A stretch of 64,000 nucleotides of DNA from a virus: positions 58,194 through 122,193 of the IMG/VR virus record IMGVR_UViG_3300035180_001563. One strand, 5' to 3'. Positions 29,001 through 35,709 of this stretch are shown in pieces; position 1 is the first letter of the stretch, and every line of letters starts with the position of its first letter. The position numbers were made by a program, and so were the translations under genes. The notes beneath the pieces were generated by a model, which saw nothing but the letters and a program-made list of their open reading frames with translations, was not told the DNA's origin and made no database searches.

Positions 29001-29262
29001 GTTTTGCTACACTATCAACACCCTTTGCCAGATTACCAAAGGCAATGTTGAATTTGGTGGTTATATTAAGTGTTTGCTTTTGTAATAATGCTTGTCTATC
29101 ATCAAACGTTTCTCGAATGTTCCCTGACCCTTGACCAATACCTCCAAAAGTGTTCCCAACACCCGAAGAAGCAGCCCCTGCTCGACCGGCTGCAGCTGTT
29201 AACGATAGCATAATTTGTTTTGCGATTGAGTTGATGTCGTCTGGGGACATTCCAGTAGCCAT
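26038..29262 (-). CDS. tail tape measure protein
   Basis: 1074 residues. Evidence: a long helical N-terminal half with coiled-coil character; a hydrophobic, glycine-rich stretch (about residues 715-840, with VGAGVGAGVGTAAGVAGGAL and GGAIGGAIGGWLGG) typical of the membrane-active part of tape measure proteins; and large size. T4 gp29 does this job with 590 residues and little similarity, so no T4 symbol is given. The repeated NxxYNRGDxGAAS(x)AEAxLNxxD motif occurs near residues 574 and 930. It would set tail length and sit inside the tube. A CATAAATAC late-like box lies near 29290. Confidence 0.72.
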   Translation of the reverse strand: MATGMSPDDINSIAKQIMLSLTAAAGRAGAASSGVGNTFGGIGQGSGNIRETFDDRQALLQKQTLNITTKFNIAFGNLAKGVDSVAKQFKELNTATTKTSKNLEIHSNMVASLISEVERTAEHISTISKDLPEALQKTAEDIVKGNSYLTSLVKSQGVRTAGEFSNLIDTVRSQTAQLEGYNKSIKTAKELFDKSTDPTSKAAAEALFVKGLGKLSQEMQKVGGSLDGLTGIKDYNEIQKRLAGTTGVLNSKLMQLSDGTVKAVESIHNMDHSFVKELHERGKASILGKMGVGSKDIEAASANGITSILGTLRFSILSVASAAVTYFGAKAYGEFKEVARAAYTTGVAPMFTEATKLFLSASEFQKILGQNSQAAFGGKGIEETTKNLEKYNSKFFELTGDPKLAAALNMEVINFTKSYEQGGETIDQGSNRWTKHLREMTAITGKSSEELMKLYEAQMESSEIQDSLNTLSGQEQVMMNKTMLARAKELSAMGLSAEKAIAVAGAMEKLRSQTLGQRYQTSAKITAGAMMIGVDPGKAKEMGDLIRMRQFDNPKLMAEMQETAKKRGELQQQMTSAYNRGDSGAASAAEARLNAFDQLTVGMTDTIEKIQEAQRLGKEKGKSQAEIDKEIQKVIKSSAVGAGGTAIKAEALMDSAAKNFGIWVAAFGVAVGMFAFAQKAGVMQLGKDVLDVFKKGKVGPKAAILARDVGEFAPKLMKFLGPIAGIFSGVSAGTEEYASSGKVGKSVGAGVGAGVGTAAGVAGGALAGEWIGAIVGSFLGPVGTWAGGAIGGAIGGWLGGEGGGALGKMIGKGFGSVFDFVAGSLKSGVTSGLGLLSLPFKAGAWLGQKIRSGIGSAFDFIGESAKSAVSSGIEILSGARKIISEYMDKAKAFFKNIWGSIVDWFGGNKDKNTNQPSDVGNKTNLTAYTNNAYNRGDIGAASMTEAKLNTLDRMTAIPNPTRNKIGPVARGATGLSRVVSPYTPSPKVEGVEGPVEAQETQAQLMEDLKNSMQQLVKLMTTNNNFTKDTSDATSTLADAYYAVESEKINTNSMLRAHEARVTAVAPTANAPKRT

Positions 29263-29356
29263 AGTATTTTTAATCCGTAAACAGTAATGATATTTATGTA
29301 TTTCAGAAAGGGTATTTTTTCACTTGATATATATTAATAGTCAAATGGAGAGATAT

Positions 29357-30160
29357 ATGGAACAAATTGTACAAACAACAGCGAACTCAACAAACCCACT
29401 ATTGAGTAGGGTTAAAATTCCAGGTGAAACCATCCGTTTACCTTCCAATGGAATTTTTTATGTTAATGGAGAAATAAGCCAAGATGTGACAGACGGAGAA
29501 ATTCACCTATATCCTTTGACAACAATGAGTGAAATTTTGTTACGAAGTCCAGATAAGCTTTTGAACGGAGAAGCACTCATCGAAGTATTAATGCAAAGTG
29601 CTCCACAAGTACTTAAACCAATGGATCTATTATCAAAAGATGTTGACTACATATTAACTGCACTCAGGAAGGTAACATATGGAGATGTGATTGAAATCAA
29701 ATATCAACACACGTGTGAAAATGCAAAAGAACACACATATGGTGTATCACTTTCACGAATACTTGGAGCTTCAAAAGTCATTGATCCAACAACACTAAAT
29801 CAAGTGTTTGCTTTAGATTTACCAAACGGTCAGGTTGTTAAGCTTCAACCAATGAGATTTAAAAATGTGATTGAGATAATGCAATCGGTACAAAGTGTTG
29901 CCTCAGACGATAAGATGATTGGAGAGCAATTAATTAAATCTGTATCGTATATGATTTCAGCTGTTGATGAGATATCTGATCCAGTCATGATATCTGAGTG
30001 GTTAAATCAAATTCCAACTACATGGTTTAATGATATTTCAAAAACAATTGAAAGAATTAGTGATTGGGGACCTGTTTTCGAATATAAAGATGTTTGTTTA
30101 GATTGCGGGCAGGAGGTAGAGTTGTCAGTTTCTCTTAACCCGCTAACTTTTTTTATGTGA
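29357..30160 (+). CDS. 26: baseplate hub protein gp26-like
   Basis: 267 residues from the ATG with GGAG six bases ahead; an upstream in-frame TTG at 29324 is unlikely. Family features of T4-type baseplate protein gp26: ETIRLPSNGIFYVNGEI, DGEIHLYPLTTMSEILLRSP, DKLLNGEALIEVLMQSAP, DVDYILTALRKVTYGDVIEI. It has Cys pairs around HTCENAKEH and CLDCGQEVEL, suggesting a zinc site. It transcribes away from the tape measure gene. Confidence 0.8.
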   Translation: MEQIVQTTANSTNPLLSRVKIPGETIRLPSNGIFYVNGEISQDVTDGEIHLYPLTTMSEILLRSPDKLLNGEALIEVLMQSAPQVLKPMDLLSKDVDYILTALRKVTYGDVIEIKYQHTCENAKEHTYGVSLSRILGASKVIDPTTLNQVFALDLPNGQVVKLQPMRFKNVIEIMQSVQSVASDDKMIGEQLIKSVSYMISAVDEISDPVMISEWLNQIPTTWFNDISKTIERISDWGPVFEYKDVCLDCGQEVELSVSLNPLTFFM

Positions 30161-30384
30161 TATTAAGATGGGGGACAAACGCCGATAAAGTTCAATATAT
30201 CAAGGGATTACAGAAAGAAGCCACTCGTATCGTTGAAGGAGTGGTTTCCCTAATTTATTACATGAGAGGTGCTGTTTCATATACGGAAGCCATGTACATG
30301 ACTTATGCAGAAAGACAAATTATGTCCGACTTCCTTGAACAGCGGTTTGAACACGAAAGTAAAAGGATGTACCCGGTGTACTAA
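30157..30384 (+). CDS. small baseplate-hub assembly protein, gp51-like
   Basis: 75 residues starting with GTG in a GTGA overlap with the gp26 stop, which suggests coupled translation. The C-terminal part (VSYTEAMYMTYAERQIMSDF, LEQRFEHES) resembles the short helical proteins that follow gp26 in other T4-like phages and act as hub assembly factors or tape measure chaperones. Its last bases overlap the converging helicase stop. Function is inferred mostly from position. Confidence 0.5.
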   Translation: MILRWGTNADKVQYIKGLQKEATRIVEGVVSLIYYMRGAVSYTEAMYMTYAERQIMSDFLEQRFEHESKRMYPVY

Positions 30385-31982
30385 TACACTTGGTGGTATG
30401 CGTCAAGCCACCATTTGGGTGTTATATTTTTAGTTTGTTGTTTAAGATAACTAAACGAACTGTCGAGTATATATACTGTCCCCCAATCTTCCTTGTTTCT
30501 AACAACCCGACCGCTAGCTTGAATTACATCTATGAGTGTCTGTCTGAGGTACCATTGTTGTGATAGCTCAGCCTTTCGCTTAATCCACGCGTCTCCTAAA
30601 AACGGAAATCCAACTTTAACAATAATTGCAAAACGTGATAAATCATCAACGAGATCCAAACCTTCGGTGATACTAGGAGATATTAACAACCCTGGCTTAT
30701 CACTTTTTTGAAAACTTTCAATGATTAACCCCCTGTCAATACCACTTTCAGGGTTGTGGTGGAATATATTATGAGGTATTTTGTTTTTTAATTGTTCAGT
30801 TAACCATTTAGCAATAGCAAAATTGGCAGTGTGTATAATTCCAGATTCGTTGTGGTGATGTTCATTCAACAATTGAACAATTGTTTCAATCATTTGCGTT
30901 CTACCCTTACTATTTTCAGGATTTTTCCAAGCAGCGTTCATCTTCATTACAGGCATAAAAAATATTGGTCGGTGTTCTTTTGAGAATTCCGAGTCTAAAG
31001 ATAAGAAAGCAGCTTCTTTTGGATCAATACCTAAATCAGTACAGAACTGTTTATGGTCTAATATCGTTGATGAAAGAAACAAAAACCGATCGGCATGTTG
31101 TTCAAAAACATTTTTAAAATTATGAGCAGCAGATAATCTTTTAATTTTCATATATGTTGGATCTTTAATGAGAACTAATTGGTCTGATATCTCTTTTTCA
31201 TTTATTTCTCCAACTAAGTGAGATATTGTGGTTGAGTGTTCCAATAAACTATTGGTCTCACGCATCTTTCTAATCTCATCAGCTGTATGGGACTTTGAAT
31301 TTGTAAATGTATCTACTTCTTCCAACATGTCACTTAAAATAATATCAAGTTTTGAAAGGTAAGCAGATTTTAACCACATAAAAGCCTGTTGAACATTATC
31401 GTGTTCTTTGTATGGTAGGTTATACTTTTCACACCGCTTTTTCGATATAATAACAGCATCAAATTCAGTTAATTCTTGTTCTATATTATGACATTCATCA
31501 AATACCATTAACTTGCGTTTATTTTTAAAAACTGTTGTGAAGCCCAATATCAACAATGCAAGTTTGTAATTCATTACAACATGAGGGGTTACTTTGGCTA
31601 GTGCCTTTGCATTTTCATAAGGACAGGAACCACATGGAGGTTTGATTAAACCTCCAATATCACAGGTAGTGTTTTTGTTGATGCAGTGATAATTACCCTT
31701 TCCATATAATGTTGCCATAATACGTTGTGGGTTATCTACGAATGACCTTTCGTACTGTTGTTGGAGAATTTTTTGAGGAGTGAGAATAAAAGAACCACCC
31801 GGTGTGGTTTTACCTTCATTTAAATATTGTGCAAATGTTGTTGCTACATGAGATTTACCACCTCCAACAGGAATTTCACAAATCAGATATTTCGCAGTTT
31901 GTTTTTCTAACCATGTTAAAGCGTCAACTTGTGTCAGTCGAGGTTCACTTGTACTATGTGAGAAAAAGTCTAATATACCCAT
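30381..31982 (-). CDS. DinG/XPD-type Fe-S DNA helicase
   Basis: 533 residues. SF2 helicase motifs: Walker A EIPVGGGKSH (about 36-45), DEAH-type box MVFDECHN, and motif VI QASGRVVRNKEDWG with two arginines. Four cysteines between motifs I and II (C at YHCINKNTTC and PPCGSCPY) match the 4Fe-4S domain of Rad3/XPD/DinG helicases. Activity is probably ATP-driven 5'-3' unwinding in replication or repair. It lies convergent to the gp51-like gene and divergent from the nucleotidyltransferase gene. Confidence 0.82.
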   Translation of the reverse strand: MGILDFFSHSTSEPRLTQVDALTWLEKQTAKYLICEIPVGGGKSHVATTFAQYLNEGKTTPGGSFILTPQKILQQQYERSFVDNPQRIMATLYGKGNYHCINKNTTCDIGGLIKPPCGSCPYENAKALAKVTPHVVMNYKLALLILGFTTVFKNKRKLMVFDECHNIEQELTEFDAVIISKKRCEKYNLPYKEHDNVQQAFMWLKSAYLSKLDIILSDMLEEVDTFTNSKSHTADEIRKMRETNSLLEHSTTISHLVGEINEKEISDQLVLIKDPTYMKIKRLSAAHNFKNVFEQHADRFLFLSSTILDHKQFCTDLGIDPKEAAFLSLDSEFSKEHRPIFFMPVMKMNAAWKNPENSKGRTQMIETIVQLLNEHHHNESGIIHTANFAIAKWLTEQLKNKIPHNIFHHNPESGIDRGLIIESFQKSDKPGLLISPSITEGLDLVDDLSRFAIIVKVGFPFLGDAWIKRKAELSQQWYLRQTLIDVIQASGRVVRNKEDWGTVYILDSSFSYLKQQTKNITPKWWLDAYHQVY

Positions 31983-32060
31983 TTGTGTAAAACCTTATTA
32001 TTAATAAATTTCATTTTACACTACTTTGTAATAAATATAAACAATTGACTCTGAACTTTT

Positions 32061-32795
32061 ATGAAATTAACATTTAAACAGTATATCATCTCAGAAGTTG
32101 AACTCTCCGCAAACTTTCCAATACACAAGGAATTGGAACAGTCTATTTGGGATAAAAATGTATTGAGAACTGATGTTAAAGCTGCTATGAAAAAGATTGC
32201 AAAAGAATTTGAAAAATTTCTCGAATCTCCAGATGTTAAAGTTGTAGATGTTATTTTTACAGGAAGTCTTGCCAATTTTAATTACACAAAATATTCAGAT
32301 GTTGATATTCATCTGATATTGGATGCAAAATCAAGTGATAATGATCAATGTGTAATCGACTTACGTGAATTTTTAATGGCAAAGAAAAATTTATGGAACC
32401 AAACACATAATATAGTTATACACAAGTTCCCAGTAGAAGTATATGCTCAGCTTGCAGATGAAAGTAACGTTGCGAGTGGGGTATACAGTTTAACTAAAGA
32501 TGAGTGGATCACAAAACCGACCCACATTTCAAAAAAATATAACAAATACGCCGTTGAAGTGAAGGCAAAACACCTTGCTCATGCTATTGATAAAGTAATA
32601 GAGGATAAAGTTGATGATAGTGACGTTTTAAAGAAAATCATGGAAAAAATCAAGACCATGAGAAAAAGTGGTTTAGAAAAAGGAGGCGAGATGTCGGAAG
32701 AAAATCTCGCCTTTAAAGTTCTCAGAAACAACGGTTATTTAGAAAAACTCACGAAATATCGTACCAAAGTAAGGGATAAAACACTGTCATTGTGA
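32061..32795 (+). CDS. pol-beta-fold nucleotidyltransferase
   Basis: 244 residues. The active-site pattern is plain: GSLANFNYTKYSDVDIHLIL (about 73-92) gives the G-S motif and the DxD metal pair, and VEVYAQ (about 130) supplies the third acid. A helical C-terminal part follows (KYNKYAVEVKAKHLAHAIDK). Such enzymes transfer nucleotides to RNA, protein or small molecules, and the substrate cannot be read here. Similar stand-alone enzymes occur in many T4-like phages. Its 3' end overlaps the converging membrane-protein gene by nine bases. Confidence 0.75.
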   Translation: MKLTFKQYIISEVELSANFPIHKELEQSIWDKNVLRTDVKAAMKKIAKEFEKFLESPDVKVVDVIFTGSLANFNYTKYSDVDIHLILDAKSSDNDQCVIDLREFLMAKKNLWNQTHNIVIHKFPVEVYAQLADESNVASGVYSLTKDEWITKPTHISKKYNKYAVEVKAKHLAHAIDKVIEDKVDDSDVLKKIMEKIKTMRKSGLEKGGEMSEENLAFKVLRNNGYLEKLTKYRTKVRDKTLSL

Positions 32796-33374
32796 GTTAA
32801 ACTCTTTAACCCGCATAGTTGCTCGTTTAAGTTCTTCATAAGAAGTGTTCATCCAACGTTCTTGAGCAAATTTTTCATACTCTACTCCAGTCATCTTTTT
32901 TCTGTTAGCTTCATCGTCGTATATTACAGTTTGAAATGTGCTTCGAGCATATAGTATAAGTGGTAAACCTACTACCAAATCAAGTATCAAACCAAACACC
33001 ATTATAGCCATAAGAATAAAAGCGAGTAACGCCATACCATGTTCTACACCCAATAGAGTACTTTGAATTAACGATGCTTGCTGTCCATCTTCGTGTTGAT
33101 CAGTTAATTCGGACAACACTCCACCAACAACTGCTCCAGTCATAATTGCTCTCGACGTGGGACTTGACATTCCTAGTTGTTCTTTAATAATATTGATAGC
33201 AAAAATAGTACCTACCTGTATCACATAATTGTTTCCGATGTACAACCCACTCTTAACCACATCTGGCCAGTGTCGATCTGGACCATCAACTTCTTTGAAT
33301 GGTTTATATACTTGAAGCAGTGCAGCCACATCAGGTGAAATGTAGTGTACTGAATTGTATCTCAAAGTTCTCAT
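32787..33374 (-). CDS. membrane protein of unknown function
   Basis: 195 residues, not recognised. There is a hydrophobic stretch near 48-65 (YVIQVGTIFAINIIK) and a strong one at about 112-143 (GMALLAFILMAIMVFGLILD continuing into LVVGLPLILYA), with a glycine-rich segment (ITGAVVGGVLSEL-like) between them. Both ends look cytoplasmic and charged. A TTGACT-16-TATTAT promoter just upstream suggests early expression by host RNA polymerase. Confidence 0.65.
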   Translation of the reverse strand: MRTLRYNSVHYISPDVAALLQVYKPFKEVDGPDRHWPDVVKSGLYIGNNYVIQVGTIFAINIIKEQLGMSSPTSRAIMTGAVVGGVLSELTDQHEDGQQASLIQSTLLGVEHGMALLAFILMAIMVFGLILDLVVGLPLILYARSTFQTVIYDDEANRKKMTGVEYEKFAQERWMNTSYEELKRATMRVKEFNSQ

Positions 33375-33403
33375 GATATTCTCCGTGTGGTTTATGTATG
33401 TCC

Positions 33404-33431
33404 ATAATACCCTAATTTTTATTTAAGTCAA
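33404..33431 (-). promoter_or_regulatory. sigma70-type promoter for the membrane-protein gene
   Basis: On the minus strand TTGACT (33426-33431) and TATTAT (33404-33409) are separated by 16 bases, about 30 bases before the ATG. It resembles a host housekeeping promoter. Confidence 0.6.
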
Positions 33432-33460
33432 CAAAAAAGGACGCGTCGCGTCCTTTTTTC
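33432..33460 (-). terminator. rho-independent terminator
   Basis: The stem AAAAAAGGACGC / GCGTCCTTTTTT forms a GC-rich palindrome with A and T runs on the two sides, 19 bases past the stop of the 33479-33904 gene. Confidence 0.85.
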
Positions 33461-33478
33461 TTCCCTTCCCTTGAGAAT

Positions 33479-33904
33479 TTAATTACTTTGAATATCTACC
33501 ACTCCTGATGGTGTATTCATAGCTGCCTGATCTTCTGGAGAATTTCCACTTCCAACAGTTGATTCATCATCTAATGATTCAGGACAGACTTGCTTACATA
33601 CTTCTATATAATCATCCATATCTAGAGGGGAATGTTTAAAACTACACACTATCAAAGCGTTTGCGAATTCGTGTAACATTACATCATCTTTTGCATCTTC
33701 GTGTGACCACTCCATTATACGAATCAAAGTTGGAACATCCATTGCTACTACATCAGGGTGATCTTGTGGTTGATCACGAAATACAGCAGTTGCTGGATCT
33801 GAATCTGGATTAGCTTCTGGATCATATGGTACCTGTTGTTGAGACATGGAAGTGTCAAACTCAAAATCACCCTCATTCATTTTCTTTAATAATTTGAAAG
33901 CCAT
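33479..33904 (-). CDS. hypothetical acidic protein, 141 aa
   Basis: Not recognised. The N-terminal third is disordered and acidic/proline-rich (PYDPEANPDSDPATAVFRDQ). The middle is helical (VPTLIRIMEWSHEDAKDDVM, LHEFANALIVCSFKHSPLDM), and the C-terminus is Ser/Asp-rich. It is transcribed after the RuvC-like gene with its own late box at 33931-33938 (inside the end of that gene) and a strong terminator behind it. Possibly a virion-associated protein, given the late box; that is inference only. Confidence 0.65.
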   Translation of the reverse strand: MAFKLLKKMNEGDFEFDTSMSQQQVPYDPEANPDSDPATAVFRDQPQDHPDVVAMDVPTLIRIMEWSHEDAKDDVMLHEFANALIVCSFKHSPLDMDDYIEVCKQVCPESLDDESTVGSGNSPEDQAAMNTPSGVVDIQSN

Positions 33905-33929
33905 AATAATATTCCTTTGTTGTATTCAG

Positions 33930-34403
33930 TTATTTATAACAAGCTAACCAAAAAGCATCACAAACATCTGCTAGTCCAGTTGTTTTTTTGTATCGTCCCT
34001 TAAATAACTCTAATATTTCTGGAGATAGAGATGATATCATTGCTGCCTTATCTGCTTTTCCAGATCCAGTTGCAAACTTTTTCAAAGATGTAGGAGCAAT
34101 AATTCTACAATTAATGTTGATGTTATTGTTTCGAAGTCCTGTTATCAAAACAAACAACAAACCAGCTAAGTCTCTTGTGGCATCACCTCGTATCCCAAAA
34201 GCAAGCCCTTCGAAATTCACACTGTGTATATTGTGTTTTATAATTAAATTTTGAAATACAGTTGATATTTGACGTGCACGATCATATATGTCTAGTGCAG
34301 CATCAGATTTGAAAGTTCCAAATTCTATGATATTTCTCGTTTCAGATCCATCTAGAACACAAAATCCTGAATTGGTATATGACTGATCGAACCCTAAGAT
34401 CAT
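33930..34403 (-). CDS. RuvC-like Holliday-junction resolvase
   Basis: 157 residues with the RuvC RNase-H fold pattern: MILGFDQSYTNSGFCVLD (first Asp, D5), VNFEGLAFG (catalytic Glu), APTSLKKFATGSGKADKAAM, and LADVCDAFWLA (last acids). RuvC enzymes resolve branched DNA, which in T4 is the task of endonuclease VII before packaging. No gene for that enzyme is seen in this window, so this protein may substitute. A perfect late box stands 25 bases upstream. Confidence 0.82.
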   Translation of the reverse strand: MILGFDQSYTNSGFCVLDGSETRNIIEFGTFKSDAALDIYDRARQISTVFQNLIIKHNIHSVNFEGLAFGIRGDATRDLAGLLFVLITGLRNNNININCRIIAPTSLKKFATGSGKADKAAMISSLSPEILELFKGRYKKTTGLADVCDAFWLACYK

Positions 34404-34427
34404 TATAACCTCTTATAAACGTGAGGT

Positions 34428-34435
34428 TATTTATA
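34428..34435 (-). promoter_or_regulatory. late promoter TATAAATA before the RuvC-like gene
   Basis: Perfect TATAAATA on the minus strand, 25 bases before the ATG of the RuvC-like gene, fitting a late role in clearing branches before packaging. Confidence 0.62.
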
Positions 34436-34448
34436 CCTAAGTGAACTA

Positions 34449-34869
34449 CCCCAATGCTAAAGCATTGGGGCTTCCAGGCCAACGCCCAGATTTTCCTGCT
34501 TCATCATTGTATAACTAGATATATCATATGCTATATCCCCACCAGAGGCAACTCCACAGGCGTAAATTCCGCTAGTTCCCAGCGTATTTAAACCGATGTT
34601 CCGAATATTAATCGCAGCATTAATGTCAAACTGAAAATTAAATTTTCCCTTCAACAGCACATTTGTCAATATTTGCTTTTAACATCTGATTCCACAACCA
34701 ACGAACCGATCCACCCGTCTGTTTTAGCGCGGTTTCCTGATCTGGTGTTGGATTTAATCGGAACGTGAATGCCTTATGCAACTTATGTTCTCCATTTGTA
34801 TAAGAGTATTTGTGATGAAAGTTAGAAGAGAGACCAACTAATTCATCCCCGTCTGGGATGAATTAGTTG
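34449..34869 (-). mobile_element. decayed IS200/IS605-type (TnpB) element
   Basis: About 420 bases. It is bounded on the left by a perfect hairpin (CCCCAATGCT aa AGCATTGGGG, 34449-34470) and on the right by a perfect 15-bp-stem hairpin at 34835-34869 with loop CGTCT. Between them are the two ends of a tnpB/orfB gene with the middle missing. Subterminal hairpins are the recognition ends of this transposon family. Target sites cannot be verified from this copy alone. Confidence 0.65.
34457..34796 (-). pseudogene. tnpB remnant, N- and C-terminal pieces joined by a large deletion
   Basis: One frame (34638-34796) encodes HKAFTFRLNPTPDQETALKQ followed by TGGSVRWLWNQMLKAN, the helix-turn-helix start of IS605-family OrfB/TnpB. 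The other frame (34457-34669) encodes FQFDINAAINIRNIGLNTLG, the C-terminal end with the conserved D-x-NAA-NI piece that follows the RuvC domain. The zinc finger, most of the RuvC nuclease and about 300 residues between are gone, and the two pieces are out of frame, so no active nuclease can be made. The apparent 70-codon frame at 34457-34669 is the relic's tail, not an independent gene. Confidence 0.75.
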
Positions 34870-34880
34870 AGAAGATTGAT

Positions 34881-34905
34881 AAAAAGGGGTCCTAGGACCC
34901 CTTTA
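34881..34905 (-). terminator. rho-independent terminator after lipoprotein gene
   Basis: The stem AAAGGGGTCC / GGACCCCTTT is followed by TTTTTATC on the minus strand, 23 bases past the lipoprotein stop. Confidence 0.85.
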
Positions 34906-34927
34906 TATTATTAACACGGTTGTGATT

Positions 34928-35605
34928 TTAGTTTGTGATCGTTCCGGTTCCACTTGTTCCACCAGCATTCGTAACTGTTGGTGCATATGTACCAGTACCG
35001 GTTGTTCCAGTTCCTGTTAATGAAGACAACGTACCAGCACCTAACACACCAGTTCCAGATAATGATGAATATGTACCAGAACCAATCGTACCCGTACCAC
35101 TCAAGTCACTTGAACTGAACGATCCACTTCCAATCACACCATTGCCACCAATCGTTATATTAGGGGCAGGGGCCTGTACATATTGATAACCAGTGGTGCT
35201 GCCCTTAGTAATTGCATCAATCATGTTAGAACCAGCCTTACCAACTGCCAATATCTGACCTATCGGAGCAGCAGCACCAATAATAGCCTTCGCTAACTCA
35301 AGATTCTGGTTAACTGGAGGTTGGTATGGTGTGATTTGAGCTGACATGTTTTGTGAACCATTCTGTGGGGCGTATACCCTAAACTCTTTAACACCCTTTA
35401 TTTCTATTGATTCACCTTCTCGTGCAACAATGTCAACTAGTGGTCGATCTGCTGCAGCTTCTGCCATTTTAATGTCTCTTTGTGAAGATACGTATAACGC
35501 ATAATTGGGGTCTACTTTTGTGGGTGTTTGTGAACACCCAGTTAAATATATCGCCACCAACGCTATGGCTGTCGAACTTACTACTGTCTTAACCAAATGT
35601 TTCAT
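34928..35605 (-). CDS. phage lipoprotein with GTGT-type repeats
   Basis: 225 residues. The lipoprotein signal peptide ends in a lipobox (IYLTGC, Cys near residue 24), so the mature protein would be lipid-anchored in the envelope. The middle has QNLELAKAIIGAAAPIGQIL, a weak hydrophobic helix. The last 75 residues are a Ser/Gly/Thr repeat (SGTGTIGSGTYSSLSGTGVL and similar units of 10-12 residues), probably an extended beta structure. It might be a lysis or superinfection-exclusion factor, or a virion part, since similar repeats appear in fibres. The function is unknown. Confidence 0.7.
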   Translation of the reverse strand: MKHLVKTVVSSTAIALVAIYLTGCSQTPTKVDPNYALYVSSQRDIKMAEAAADRPLVDIVAREGESIEIKGVKEFRVYAPQNGSQNMSAQITPYQPPVNQNLELAKAIIGAAAPIGQILAVGKAGSNMIDAITKGSTTGYQYVQAPAPNITIGGNGVIGSGSFSSSDLSGTGTIGSGTYSSLSGTGVLGAGTLSSLTGTGTTGTGTYAPTVTNAGGTSGTGTITN

Positions 35606-35709
35606 TTATTTCTCCTTGAAAAACTGTTTGTGAGGTATTAACCCTCAAATTATAATACATTATTTTGTAAAAAGATACAACATATATTTAGTATCGACTA
35701 TAAATTCAG

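Noticed and set aside
34457-34669. Independent 70-residue gene
   Set aside because: Its sequence is the C-terminal tail of TnpB, with the gene's start in another frame upstream.
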